The notes beneath the pieces are model-generated. The model was not told where the DNA came from. It saw only the letters and a program-made list of their open reading frames with translations, and did not search any database. Position numbers and translations under genes: made by a program. Below are positions 8,386-16,528 of a DNA stretch of 39,413 nucleotides, in pieces. Every line of letters begins with the position of its first letter. Position 1 is the stretch's first letter. This stretch comes from Gemmatimonadales bacterium (GTDB lineage Bacteria > Gemmatimonadota > Gemmatimonadetes > Gemmatimonadales > GWC2-71-9): assembly GCA_011772755.1 (NCBI GenBank), contig WVYX01000207.1:8018-47430 (forward strand). Direction: 5' to 3'.

Positions 8386-9209
8386 GTTGGCTCTCCCTTC
8401 CCGGCCCCCGTCACCCGACGGCTGAGCCAGATCAACGCCGCTCCCATCGCGACCGTGGCTGCCAGGCCGCCCTCTGGGCCAAACGCGCCTCCGGTCACCC
8501 AAGACGGCCCGCCAGTGACGAACTCGAGGATGGGAAGCTGAAACGCGATCCCACTCACCGGCGCATCTGCTCCCAGCCCCAAGCCAGCATTCCACCCGAG
8601 GTGCACTCCCCAGGCGGCAGGCAGCCCGCCGGGGGTGAAGAACGCCGCACTCAGCACCAACGAGGCGAGTCCGATGTTCACTAAGCCCAGCGCCGACACC
8701 TCCGGGTTGCCCAGGTGGAGCGCAGCGAACACCAGTGCCAGCCCCATGCTGGCCCAGACCTTCCCGATCGGCTTCGCCAGCCGAACCAGGGGATATCCGC
8801 GAAACACCAGCTCTTCAGCCAACGCCGCCATCACCAGCCCGATGCCCACCGGCGCCGCGGCCGAGAGGTAGGCACCCAGAGGCTCGCCCGTGAGCTCCAG
8901 TCGGGCGGTGCCCAAGGTCATGGCGGCCAGCAGCGCCACCGCCGCCATGACGACGCCGAGCCCCACACCGAGCCCGAAGGACGCCGCATCCCGGGTGCCG
9001 CCCTGCCACCCGAGGGTCCGCCAGCTCGACCAGCCCCGGGCCACCACCACGCCGTTGACCACCAGCGCCGCGATCATGACGGGCAGCACACCCACCAGCA
9101 GCCCGTACCGCCCCGCTGCCCATGACGCTGGTACGACGATGGTGATCGCCACTGCGATCACCGCCACCGCACCATAGAACGCCAGCAGCGCGGCGACAGC
9201 CAAAAACAC
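8382..9209 (-). CDS. CPBP-family intramembrane glutamic endopeptidase
   Basis: A multi-pass inner-membrane protein of 275 aa (CAAX protease / bacteriocin-processing family, also called Abi). The three family motifs are present: EELVFRG at 132-138, H165 in [10 protein letters not shown], and GVHLGWN with H203 and N207. It is rich in Ala, Val, Gly and Leu, with about seven likely membrane segments. The substrate is unknown; it could process a membrane or secreted protein. It sits between bioY (11 nt upstream) and hbd (GTGA overlap). Its proposed GTG start lies on the 3' flank of a strong hairpin with no room for a Shine-Dalgarno, so a start further in (GTG codons at residues 15-20) is possible. 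Confidence 0.9.
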   Translation of the reverse strand: MFLAVAALLAFYGAVAVIAVAITIVVPASWAAGRYGLLVGVLPVMIAALVVNGVVVARGWSSWRTLGWQGGTRDAASFGLGVGLGVVMAAVALLAAMTLGTARLELTGEPLGAYLSAAAPVGIGLVMAALAEELVFRGYPLVRLAKPIGKVWASMGLALVFAALHLGNPEVSALGLVNIGLASLVLSAAFFTPGGLPAAWGVHLGWNAGLGLGADAPVSGIAFQLPILEFVTGGPSWVTGGAFGPEGGLAATVAMGAALIWLSRRVTGAGKGEPT

Positions 9210-9238
9210 GACGCGCGCCCTTAGAGGAGCGCGCGTGT
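9205..9238 (-). terminator. Terminator-like hairpin between bioY and the CPBP gene
   Basis: On the minus strand a perfect 8-bp stem, ACGCGCGC (9236-9229) with GCGCGCGT (9218-9211), surrounds a 10-nt loop holding the bioY TAA. It is followed by CGTGTTTTTG, a run of five T. This is the classic shape of an intrinsic terminator or attenuator, yet the T-run is also the first codons of the CPBP gene (GTG TTT TTG). Partial termination within the operon is a reasonable inference. Confidence 0.55.
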
Positions 9239-9790
9239 CTTCGAACGAAGCCGCCAGATAAGGAGACCGGCGACCAGGACCTTAACCACGTCCAACAACA
9301 GGAACGGCAGCGAGCCCAAGCTGACCGCAGTCCTCACGTCACCTGTGAGAATCGCGAGTTGGGCTACGCCGCCGACATGGATCACAGCTACACCAGCCAC
9401 CAGGCCCAGAGCCAGGTACAGCCACGACCGCCCGTGCCCGATGATCAGCGCCACCAGCGCTGCCGCCAGCGGGTACGCCAGCAAGTAGCCTCCTGTCGGC
9501 CCGAACAGGCGCGCCACGCCGGGCATCCCCGTCGGGGCGAATACCGGGAGCCCCGCCGCGCCAAAGGCGAGATACACAATCATGCTGGCGGCCCCGAGTC
9601 GCGGCCCGAGCAAGCCGCCCACGATCAGAACAGCCGGCACCTGCAGCGTGATGGGCACCGGGTTTCCCGGAAGTGGAATGGCGACCTGGGCGCTCAGTGC
9701 CACGAGAACGGCACCGGCAAGAATGGCGAGGGACCGCCGAACCACGGCGGTCGGCGTCATGCTCAGGTGTGCCGTGCGAATATCGTTCAT
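9221..9790 (-). CDS. bioY: BioY biotin transporter substrate-binding component
   Basis: The S component of an ECF-type biotin importer: 189 aa, six or so membrane helices. Family marks are SAQVAIPLPGNPVPITLQ near residues 33-50, GLPVFAPTG and RLFGPTGGYLLAYPLAA. The start is ATG 9790, which forms an ATGA overlap with the thiolase stop and has GGAGCGAGG upstream. The open frame reaches back to 9838, but that is thiolase sequence. No EcfA or EcfT gene is adjacent, so it must share a housekeeping ECF module or work alone. The operon context suggests biotin supply for acyl-CoA carboxylases. Confidence 0.95.
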   Translation of the reverse strand: MNDIRTAHLSMTPTAVVRRSLAILAGAVLVALSAQVAIPLPGNPVPITLQVPAVLIVGGLLGPRLGAASMIVYLAFGAAGLPVFAPTGMPGVARLFGPTGGYLLAYPLAAALVALIIGHGRSWLYLALGLVAGVAVIHVGGVAQLAILTGDVRTAVSLGSLPFLLLDVVKVLVAGLLIWRLRSKTRALL

Positions 9791-10980
9791 GATCCTCGCT
9801 CCACGCTCAGAGCTACCGCATTCCCACCACCGAGGCACAGCGTTGCGAGTCCGGTGTTGGCGTCGCGATCCTGCATGGCGTACAGCAGGGTCGTCAGGAT
9901 CCGGGCACCGCTGGCGCCGATGGGGTGGCCGAGGGCAATCGCACCCCCGTTGACATTCACCCGATCCCAGTCCCAGCCCAGGCCGCGACCGTCGGCCAGG
10001 GCCTGGACCGCGAACGCTTCGTTGGCCTCAATCAAGTCATACGACCCGATCTCGGTCTCAGTCTTTTGCATCAGGTTTTGCACCGCATTGATCGGCGCAA
10101 AGAACAGCTCCCGCGGGGGCCCACCCCCCGTCGCATAGCCCGTGATCCGCGCCAGTGCCTTGAGTCCGTGGGCCTCGGCGAACGCCTGTGACGTCACCAC
10201 CAGGGCGCTCGCACCGTCGTTCAGACCGGGCGCGTTTCCGGCGGTCACCGTGCCGTCTTTCTCGAATGCCGGCCTGAGTTTGGCCAGGGCCTCCAACGAG
10301 GTGTCCTTCCGCGGTCCCTCGTCCTTGTCCACGACGGTACTGCCCTTTCGCCCGGGAACCTCCACCGCCACGACCTCCGGCTCGAACTTGCAGTTCTCTA
10401 TGGCCGCCACTGCCTTGCGATGGCTGTCCAGGGCATACTGGTCCTGTTCCTCGCGGGTGATTCCAGCTTTCTGCGCCGTGTACTCCGCGTGGGATCCCAT
10501 CACGTTGTCGCCAAAAGAGCACCAGAGCCCGTCGAACTGCACACCGTCGATCAGCTGCTGATTCCCATACTTGACGCCCCCCCGCATACCGAACACGTAG
10601 TGAGGCGCGTTTGACATGGACTCCATGCCGCCCGCCACAACGCAGTGTACATCACCAGCCCGAACGGCCTGGGCGGCGAGCATGACCGCCTTGAGACCGG
10701 AACCGCAGACCTTATTGACGGTTACGGCCGGCACGGGATCGGGAATACCGCCGGCGATCGCCGCCTGCCGCGCAGGGGCTTGTCCCGCGCCTCCCTGCAG
10801 CACGTGCCCCATGATGACCTCTTCCACCGCCGACGGCTCGATGCCGGCTCGGCTGACGGCCTCCCGTACTACCAGCGCCCCGAGCTGCGTGGCACGCAGT
10901 GGGCTCAGGCCGCCGAGGTATCGTCCGCCGGGCGTTCTCGCCGCGCTGACGATGACCGGGGTTGTCTCTTTACTTGCCAC
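9787..10980 (-). CDS. atoB: Acetyl-CoA C-acetyltransferase (thiolase)
   Basis: Thiolase II type, 397 aa, cytoplasmic; joins or cleaves acetoacetyl-CoA and acetyl-CoA. The nucleophilic cysteine C92 lies in VNKVCGSGLKAV. The other catalytic motifs are NGGAIALGHPIGASGAR (His) and the C-terminal CLGGGNAVAL (Cys). GMESMSNAPHY is the usual loop. The start is GTG 10980 with GGGAGG 9 nt upstream. It is the first gene of the seven-gene acyl-CoA run; the 122-bp gap to thrS could hold a promoter, but I see no clear one. Confidence 0.96.
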   Translation of the reverse strand: MASKETTPVIVSAARTPGGRYLGGLSPLRATQLGALVVREAVSRAGIEPSAVEEVIMGHVLQGGAGQAPARQAAIAGGIPDPVPAVTVNKVCGSGLKAVMLAAQAVRAGDVHCVVAGGMESMSNAPHYVFGMRGGVKYGNQQLIDGVQFDGLWCSFGDNVMGSHAEYTAQKAGITREEQDQYALDSHRKAVAAIENCKFEPEVVAVEVPGRKGSTVVDKDEGPRKDTSLEALAKLRPAFEKDGTVTAGNAPGLNDGASALVVTSQAFAEAHGLKALARITGYATGGGPPRELFFAPINAVQNLMQKTETEIGSYDLIEANEAFAVQALADGRGLGWDWDRVNVNGGAIALGHPIGASGARILTTLLYAMQDRDANTGLATLCLGGGNAVALSVERGS

Positions 10981-11102
10981 CTTGTAGATCCTCCCGTCGT
11001 TCCCATCAATCCCAACTCGTTTGCCGCGCTCAACTTAACGGCGCGCACCTAGCCGCTCAACCCAGACAAACACTCACGTGACTGCTCGCGGGCTTGCCGG
11101 TA
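10981..11102. other. Intergenic gap between thrS and the thiolase gene
   Basis: A gap of 122 bp between two minus-strand genes. It contains the GGGAGG ribosome-binding site of the thiolase gene and two similar words, CCGCGCTCAAC and GCCGCTCAACC. I see no T-tailed hairpin, so whether thrS and the acyl-CoA run are separate transcripts cannot be told. Confidence 0.4.
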
Positions 11103-13055
11103 CTATCTCTCTGGCCAGACCGTGAGCGCGCGGCTGCGGATGATCTCCCGCGCCCGCTCGACGAACTCATCGACCGGCACAATCTCCTGTTTCTTCTTCG
11201 CACCGCGCGCCCGAAGAGCGATGGTTCCCTGCTCCACTTCTCGTTGCCCGACCACGGCCATATAGGGCACCTTCATCAGCTCGGCATCCCGCACGCGGTA
11301 GTTCAGCGTCTCATTGCGGTCGTCGACCGACGAGCGGATGCCTGCGTCGCGACATCGCCGGTGGACAGTACAGGCCGCCTCGGCCTGGCCATCTGTGATG
11401 GGAACGACCCGCACTTGCTCGGGTGCAAGCCAGACTGGAAACGCGCCAGCAAAATGCTCGATGAGACAGCCGACGAAGCGCTCCAACGTACCGTAGATCG
11501 CCCGGTGTATCATCACCGGCTGATGCGGTTTGTTGTCCGAGCCGGCGTATTCGAGACCCAAGCGCTGCGGCATCTGATAGTCGAGCTGAATCGTGGTACC
11601 CTGCCACTCACGCCCGATGGCGTCTCGCAGTTTGATGTCAATCTTCGGCCCGTAGAACGCGCCGCCGCCCTCATCGATACCGTACGTCACCTTGCGCCGA
11701 TCGAGCGCCGCCTGGAGCGCCCTCTCGGCAACTTCCCAGGCCGCATCACCGCCGATCTTCTTCACCGGGCGCGTCGCCAGATCGATGCGATACTCGAACC
11801 CAAAGGTCCGGAGCACGAGCTCGGTCAGGTCGAGCATGTCGAAGATCTCTTCTTCGATCTGGTCCTCGCGGCAGAAGATGTGCGCATCGTCCATCGTGAG
11901 CATGCGCACCCGAAGCAAGCCATGCAGCGTGCCCGACAGCTCGTTCCGATAGACGTTGGCGACCTCCGCAAGCCGAACGGGGAGATCTCGATAGGAGCGC
12001 TGCCGCGATGCGTAGATTACCGCGTGCATCGGGCAGTTCATTGGCTTCACCCGATACCGTACGGTCTCCGCTTCTCCCCCCGCCGCACCCATCGCCGGAA
12101 ACTGCTGGTCTTCGTACAGTGGTAGATGGCCCGACCGAATGAAGAGGTCCTCGCGAGTGACGTGGGGCGTGTAAACGAGCTCGTATTCCCGCCGCAGCAA
12201 CTCATCCTCAATGAATCGCCGTAGCTCGTACTGGACGATCGCCCCACGGGGATGCCACAGGATCATCCCCGGCCCGACGTCCTCCTGGACGCTGAACAGA
12301 TCCAACTGCTTGCCGAGTACCCGGTGATCCCGCCGCTCGGCCTCCTCCAGTTGGTGCAGGTAGGTGTCGAGATCCGACTTGTTGAACCACGCGGTCCCAT
12401 AGATGCGCTGCAGCATCTGCCGGCGAGAGTCACCGCGCCAGTAGGCCCCTGCGGCGTGCAGCAACTTGAAATGGCTCAGGCGCCCGGTGCTGGTGAGATG
12501 CGGGCCACGGCACAGGTCGACGAACGGCCCGCTGGTATAGACCGATATCACCTCCCCCTCCCCGAACTCCTCGAGTCGCTCGAGCTTCAGGGGGTCATCC
12601 CTGAACCGTTGCTGGGCCTCGTCGCGCTCCACCTCCTCACGCACGAACCGATGGTCAGCCTCAATCACCTCCCGCATCTTGCGCTCGATGGCCTGCAGAT
12701 CCTCGGGAGTAAAGGGCCGCGGCACCTCGAAGTCATAGTAGAACCCGTCCTGGATAGCCGGGCCGAAGCCGATGTTCGCCTCGGGGAACAGCTGCCGTAC
12801 TGCCGTCGCGAGCACATGCGCCGCCGAGTGGCGCAGGACTTCGAGGGCCGCAGGGTCATCTTGCGTGATGATCTCGAGGGTCGTATCCCCGTGCATAGGA
12901 CGGTCGAGATCCCACACGGCACCGTTCACCCGCGCCGCGACCGCGGCCCGCGCCAGTCGCGACCCAAGCGCCTCGGCCACGGCGCGGGCCGTCACACCGG
13001 CGGGCTCGTAACGCACTGAGCCGTCGGGCAGGGTGATCGCGATCTGCTCACTCAT
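11103..13055 (-). CDS. thrS: Threonyl-tRNA synthetase
   Basis: Charges tRNA-Thr; 650 aa with the full bacterial layout. The TGS domain is at 1-64. The editing domain has HSAAH (76-80) and DLCRGPH with C182 and H186. The class II core has MNCPMH (zinc ligand C341), YRNELSGTLHGLLRVR (motif 2), DDAHIFC (zinc ligand H392), AFYGPKIDIKL and MIHRAIYGTLERF (third zinc ligand and motif 3). The C-terminal anticodon domain begins near LAPEQVRVVPI. Residue 388 is Met where the E. coli enzyme has Gln381 (FTQDDAH becomes LTMDDAH). The ATG at 13055 overlaps the stop of a small upstream reading frame by 8 nt. Confidence 0.97.
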   Translation of the reverse strand: MSEQIAITLPDGSVRYEPAGVTARAVAEALGSRLARAAVAARVNGAVWDLDRPMHGDTTLEIITQDDPAALEVLRHSAAHVLATAVRQLFPEANIGFGPAIQDGFYYDFEVPRPFTPEDLQAIERKMREVIEADHRFVREEVERDEAQQRFRDDPLKLERLEEFGEGEVISVYTSGPFVDLCRGPHLTSTGRLSHFKLLHAAGAYWRGDSRRQMLQRIYGTAWFNKSDLDTYLHQLEEAERRDHRVLGKQLDLFSVQEDVGPGMILWHPRGAIVQYELRRFIEDELLRREYELVYTPHVTREDLFIRSGHLPLYEDQQFPAMGAAGGEAETVRYRVKPMNCPMHAVIYASRQRSYRDLPVRLAEVANVYRNELSGTLHGLLRVRMLTMDDAHIFCREDQIEEEIFDMLDLTELVLRTFGFEYRIDLATRPVKKIGGDAAWEVAERALQAALDRRKVTYGIDEGGGAFYGPKIDIKLRDAIGREWQGTTIQLDYQMPQRLGLEYAGSDNKPHQPVMIHRAIYGTLERFVGCLIEHFAGAFPVWLAPEQVRVVPITDGQAEAACTVHRRCRDAGIRSSVDDRNETLNYRVRDAELMKVPYMAVVGQREVEQGTIALRARGAKKKQEIVPVDEFVERAREIIRSRALTVWPER

Positions 13056-13212
13056 GAACGGCGGTGGTTGGGCTTTCGGCGGAAGGTAGCAGCGGTTCGG
13101 CGCGATCCGCGAACGCGAAGAACAATACGATGCCGATCAGGATGACCGCCACCATGGCTGCGGAGGCCCACACCATCCTGCGACTGACCGTCTCTCGCGC
13201 CGTGCTCTGCAT
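13048..13212 (-). CDS. Putative 54-aa single-pass membrane peptide upstream of thrS
   Basis: A short frame, ATG 13212 to TGA 13048, too short for usual length cut-offs. The product has a basic N-terminus (STARETVSRR), one hydrophobic helix (VWASAAMVAVILIGIVLFFA, about residues 14-33) and a short acidic/proline tail. That profile is typical of real small membrane proteins rather than random frames. It overlaps the thrS start by 8 nt, so it could couple translation or act as a leader ORF. It contains two Thr codons near the start and two near the end, not a run as in attenuation leaders. No strong Shine-Dalgarno is seen. Confidence 0.55.
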   Translation of the reverse strand: MQSTARETVSRRMVWASAAMVAVILIGIVLFFAFADRAEPLLPSAESPTTAVHE

Positions 13213-13239
13213 ACGTCGCTATACCAAAGGGTTTCGTTG

Positions 13240-13256
13240 CATCGTATAATTGTACC
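13240..13256. promoter_or_regulatory. AT-rich island between divergent genes, possible promoter
   Basis: The only A+T-rich stretch between the divergent thrS side and the BON gene. On the plus strand it holds a perfect TATAAT (13245-13250), about 40 nt before the BON gene; on the minus strand it holds TACAAT (13254-13249). Neither has a convincing -35 box at 16-18 nt. A divergent promoter here is likely from gene layout but not proven by sequence. Confidence 0.35.
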
Positions 13257-13327
13257 CAGGACCATAGTCGGGTGCCACGGGAGGGAATCTGATTCGCGTC
13301 AAACGGCAGGAGAGCGATTGGCTGGGG

Positions 13328-13726
13328 TTGGCACTGTCGACCGCCGCCGGCCTGGCGATGGGTGTGATGGCCGGCTTAGTGGCTGGCGCGTCCGTCGGAC
13401 GTGTCAGCTCGGACCGGGTGCGGCGGGTCGTCGGGAGGCTCCGATCCGCCAGGTCGGCGGAGCCGCCACAGGATCCGGGCACGGTGGAACGCGCGGTCTC
13501 GGCCGCACTGGAAGAGAACCCCACGACGCGGGACCTGACCATCAGCGTACGGGGACTCGGTGACGGCGTGGTCGAGCTCACGGGGACCGCGCCCGACCCA
13601 ACGGCGAGACGGCTGGCGGGCAAGCTCGCCCGTGGCGTCCCCGGCGCCGACGTCGTCGTCAATCGCGTCCTGGTCGAGGGGGACGACGTGCCCCGCCGAA
13701 AGTCGGCACCCTCGAGCGCGAGCTGA
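13328..13726 (+). CDS. BON-domain protein with N-terminal hydrophobic segment
   Basis: At least 132 aa. A glycine- and alanine-rich hydrophobic segment (STAAGLAMGVMAGLVAGASV) precedes a basic linker and a C-terminal BON domain (about 53-117: TVERAVSAALEENPTTRDLT, GVVELTGTAPDP, RLAGKLARGVPGADVVVNRV). BON domains bind membranes and occur in OsmY-like and other envelope proteins; the location here is likely envelope-facing. TTG 13328 is the first standard start, but it has no ribosome site and would cut into the hydrophobic segment. A GGGAGGG at 13279-13285 instead precedes CTG 13289, which would add 13 basic residues. The true start may be this unusual codon. Confidence 0.8.
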   Translation: MALSTAAGLAMGVMAGLVAGASVGRVSSDRVRRVVGRLRSARSAEPPQDPGTVERAVSAALEENPTTRDLTISVRGLGDGVVELTGTAPDPTARRLAGKLARGVPGADVVVNRVLVEGDDVPRRKSAPSSAS

Positions 13727-13795
13727 CACGCATCTGCGCCGCTACGCCGCTCGGATCCCACTGACCGGGTTTACCCAATACCCCACGACCGGTAC

Positions 13796-16528
13796 ATGAC
13801 GAAGACGGCACTGGCTCCCAAGTACGATCCGTCTGCGATCGAACAGCACACCTATCGACGCTGGATCGACGGCGGCATCTTCACCGCGTCCGTGGACTCG
13901 GGCCGGGACCCGTACGTCATCGTCATCCCGCCGCCGAACGTCACCGACGTGCTGCACATGGGGCACGGGCTCAACAACACCATCCAAGACGTCTTGATTC
14001 GGTTGCAGCGGATGCGCGGGCGCGAGGTGCTGTGGCTGCCGGGAACCGACCACGCCGGGATCGCAACGCAGAACGTGATCGAGCGGCTCATCGCACAGGA
14101 TGGCCTCCGACGGCAGGACCTGGGTCGCGAGGCGTTCGTGGAGCGGGTATGGACGTACGTCAGGGAGACCGGCGGCACCATCCTCGAGCAACTCAAGGCC
14201 ATCGGCAGCTCCTGCGATTGGTCCCGCACCCGCTTCACCCTCGACGAGCGGTACATCAGAGCTGTCTTGGAGACGTTCGTGCGGCTGTACCACGAGGGAC
14301 TGATCTACCGGGGCCATAGGATCATCCACTGGTGTCCCCGGTGCCACACGGCGCTGTCAGACGAGGAGGCCGAGTTCCGGGAGCGGGACGATTTCTTGTA
14401 CTACATCCGGTATCCCTACTCGGCGGCGGGGGGCGCAAGGGGGCAGCAGGGAGCACAAGAGAGCGGCAGCGGGCGGCAGGAAGCCGCCGCCGGGGTCATT
14501 GTCGCAACCACGCGCCCCGAAACCATGTTCGGGGACATTTGCCTGGTGTATCACCCAGAGGACCGACGGTACCGGGGGATGGAGGGGAAGACCGTGGAGA
14601 TTCCCCTCTCGAAGGTTGGCATCCCTATCGAAACCAGCACCGTGGTCGAGCGCGATTTCGGCACCGGCGTCCTCAAGGTGACGCCGGCCCACGACGCCAA
14701 CGACTTTGAGATCGCCAATGAGCTGAAAGGCGACTACGACACCCCGGTGATCATGACCGCGGAAGGGCGCATGGCCGAGGGACCCCGAGTTCCCACCGGA
14801 CTCCAGGGCATGGATCGGGACGACGCCCGCAAGTACGTCCTCGAGCTGCTGCGCGCCGAGGGCCTCCTGGAAAAGACTGAGCCCTACCAGCACGCCGTGC
14901 GCCATTGCTACCGCTGCCACACGATCGTGGAGCCGCGGCTGTCGGACCAGTGGTTCGTACGAATGCAGCCCCTGGCCAAACCGGCGTTGGAAGCGTACCG
15001 GTCAGGTCAGGTCCGCTTCATTCCCGAGCGCTGGGGCAAGGTGTACGAGAACTGGCTGGAGGAGATCCGCGACTGGAACATCTCCCGCCAGCTGTGGTGG
15101 GGCCACCGCATCCCGGCATGGTACTGTGACGCGGACGGCTGCGATCACATCACCGTCTCGATCGAGCCGCCGGCGTCTTGCGAGGCGTGTGGCGGACCAG
15201 TGCGTCAGGATGAGGACGTGCTGGACACCTGGTTCTCGTCGTGGCTGTGGCCGTTCGCTACCATGGGTTGGCCCGAGCGGACGCAAGACCTGGGGCGATT
15301 CTATCCGGGGCACACGCTAGTTACCGGGCCGGACATCATCTTCTTCTGGGTGGCCCGGATGGTCATGGCTGGATACCACTTCCTGGGCGAGCGGCCGTTT
15401 CAGACGGTCTACCTCAACGGCATGGTCCGCGACCCCCTGCACCGGGCGTTCTCCAAGTCCCTGGGCAACGGGATTGATCCGCTGGAGGTGGTGGAGCTCT
15501 ATGGCGCAGACGCACTGCGGTTCACGATGGTGGCGGGAGCAGCACAAGGAACCGACATCATCATGGATCGCGGCGATCTAGAATCCACTTTCGCGGTGGG
15601 CCGCAATTTCGCGAATAAGCTGTGGAACGCCGCTCGGCTCATCCTGGCCAACCTGGACACGCTGCCGACCGCGGTCACTGCCCTGGACCCGGCCCAGTTC
15701 GAACTGGCCGATCGATGGATCCTGTCGCGCTGCCAGCGGGCGATCGATGAGATCGGCGACGCGCTGGATCGCTTCCGATTGAACGAGGCGGCGAACCTCA
15801 TCTACCACTTCGTGTGGGACGAGCTCGCCGATTGGTACCTCGAGCAAGTCAAGCCTCGCCTCTACGGGAACGCACCGGGCGGAGAGGTAGCCCGGGGCAT
15901 TCTCAGCTACGTGTTGGAAACCGTGCTCCGGCTGCTGCACCCGTTGATGCCGTTCATCACAGAGGAGTTGTGGCGGCATTTGCCCGGGGAACGGGAATCC
16001 TTCTTGGCCGGGGCGGCGTGGCCCAAGTCCAACGGCGCGTTGCTCGACACGGAGGCGGAAGACCAGTTCGCCCACGTGCAGGCACTGGTGAGTGCGGTGC
16101 GCGGGATGCGCGCCGAGTACGGCGTGCCACCTGGCAGGACGGTGCGGACCGTCGTGCAGCCGGCGAGTAGCGCCGCGCTTCAGGGATTCAACGCCGAGCA
16201 ACGTACCATCGAGCGTCTGGCAAAGATCTCGCAGCTCTCCGTGGCTGGCGGAGCCGGAGGTATCGGAGCTCACGCGGTGCTGCCGGACGGGTCAGCGGTC
16301 TTTGTCCCCCTGGGAGATGCCATCGATGTGCGCCGTGAGTGTGAGCGCCTAGCCACGGAGCTCGAGCGGTTAGACACCCAGCTCACCGCGGTGACGAACA
16401 AGCTCGCCAACCAGCAGTTCGTAACTCGGGCGCCCGCCGACGTGGTGGAGCGCGAGCGGGAGAAAGAGCGGTCGTGGCGCGAGCAGCGCAAGACCCTCGC
16501 CGCCAAGCTGCGCTCCTTGGGCTGCTAG
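13796..16528 (+). CDS. valS: Valyl-tRNA synthetase
   Basis: Charges tRNA-Val; 910 aa, class I. Seen in order: PPPNVTDVLHMGHGL (HIGH motif as HMGH, 54-57), LPGTDHAGIATQ, the editing domain with VATTRPETMFGD (236-247) and TPAHDANDFE, WNISRQLWWGHRIPAWYC, DVLDTWFSSWLWPF, the KMSKS loop as AFSKS (551-555), the anticodon helical domain, and a C-terminal coiled-coil arm ending KTLAAKLRSLGC. Two oddities: the first two KMSKS residues are changed, and residues about 209-233 are an AGQSRE-rich insert encoded by a GGCAG-type repeat (14428-14481), placed just before the editing motif. Its end overlaps the next gene by 55 nt. Confidence 0.97.
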   Translation: MTKTALAPKYDPSAIEQHTYRRWIDGGIFTASVDSGRDPYVIVIPPPNVTDVLHMGHGLNNTIQDVLIRLQRMRGREVLWLPGTDHAGIATQNVIERLIAQDGLRRQDLGREAFVERVWTYVRETGGTILEQLKAIGSSCDWSRTRFTLDERYIRAVLETFVRLYHEGLIYRGHRIIHWCPRCHTALSDEEAEFRERDDFLYYIRYPYSAAGGARGQQGAQESGSGRQEAAAGVIVATTRPETMFGDICLVYHPEDRRYRGMEGKTVEIPLSKVGIPIETSTVVERDFGTGVLKVTPAHDANDFEIANELKGDYDTPVIMTAEGRMAEGPRVPTGLQGMDRDDARKYVLELLRAEGLLEKTEPYQHAVRHCYRCHTIVEPRLSDQWFVRMQPLAKPALEAYRSGQVRFIPERWGKVYENWLEEIRDWNISRQLWWGHRIPAWYCDADGCDHITVSIEPPASCEACGGPVRQDEDVLDTWFSSWLWPFATMGWPERTQDLGRFYPGHTLVTGPDIIFFWVARMVMAGYHFLGERPFQTVYLNGMVRDPLHRAFSKSLGNGIDPLEVVELYGADALRFTMVAGAAQGTDIIMDRGDLESTFAVGRNFANKLWNAARLILANLDTLPTAVTALDPAQFELADRWILSRCQRAIDEIGDALDRFRLNEAANLIYHFVWDELADWYLEQVKPRLYGNAPGGEVARGILSYVLETVLRLLHPLMPFITEELWRHLPGERESFLAGAAWPKSNGALLDTEAEDQFAHVQALVSAVRGMRAEYGVPPGRTVRTVVQPASSAALQGFNAEQRTIERLAKISQLSVAGGAGGIGAHAVLPDGSAVFVPLGDAIDVRRECERLATELERLDTQLTAVTNKLANQQFVTRAPADVVEREREKERSWREQRKTLAAKLRSLGC
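14428..14481 (+). repeat. GGCAG-type repeat inside valS
   Basis: A purine-rich stretch built of GGGGGCAGCAGGGAGC, GAGCGGCAGC and GGGCGGCAGG words. It has the same composition and spacing as the intergenic GGCAG repeats at 19104, 22375 and 27156. It is in frame and encodes a small polar loop (GGARGQQGAQESGSGRQE) in the editing domain. ValRS proteins I know have a short link here. Confidence 0.6.

Noticed and set aside
8386-8595. 70-residue N-terminal extension of Hbd
   Set aside because: It is antiparallel-frame CPBP coding; the Rossmann fold starts directly at the GTG with a strong ribosome site.
13219-13761. 180-codon minus-strand frame opposite the BON gene
   Set aside because: Antisense to the BON domain; Ser/Arg/Pro-rich product without a plausible start region.
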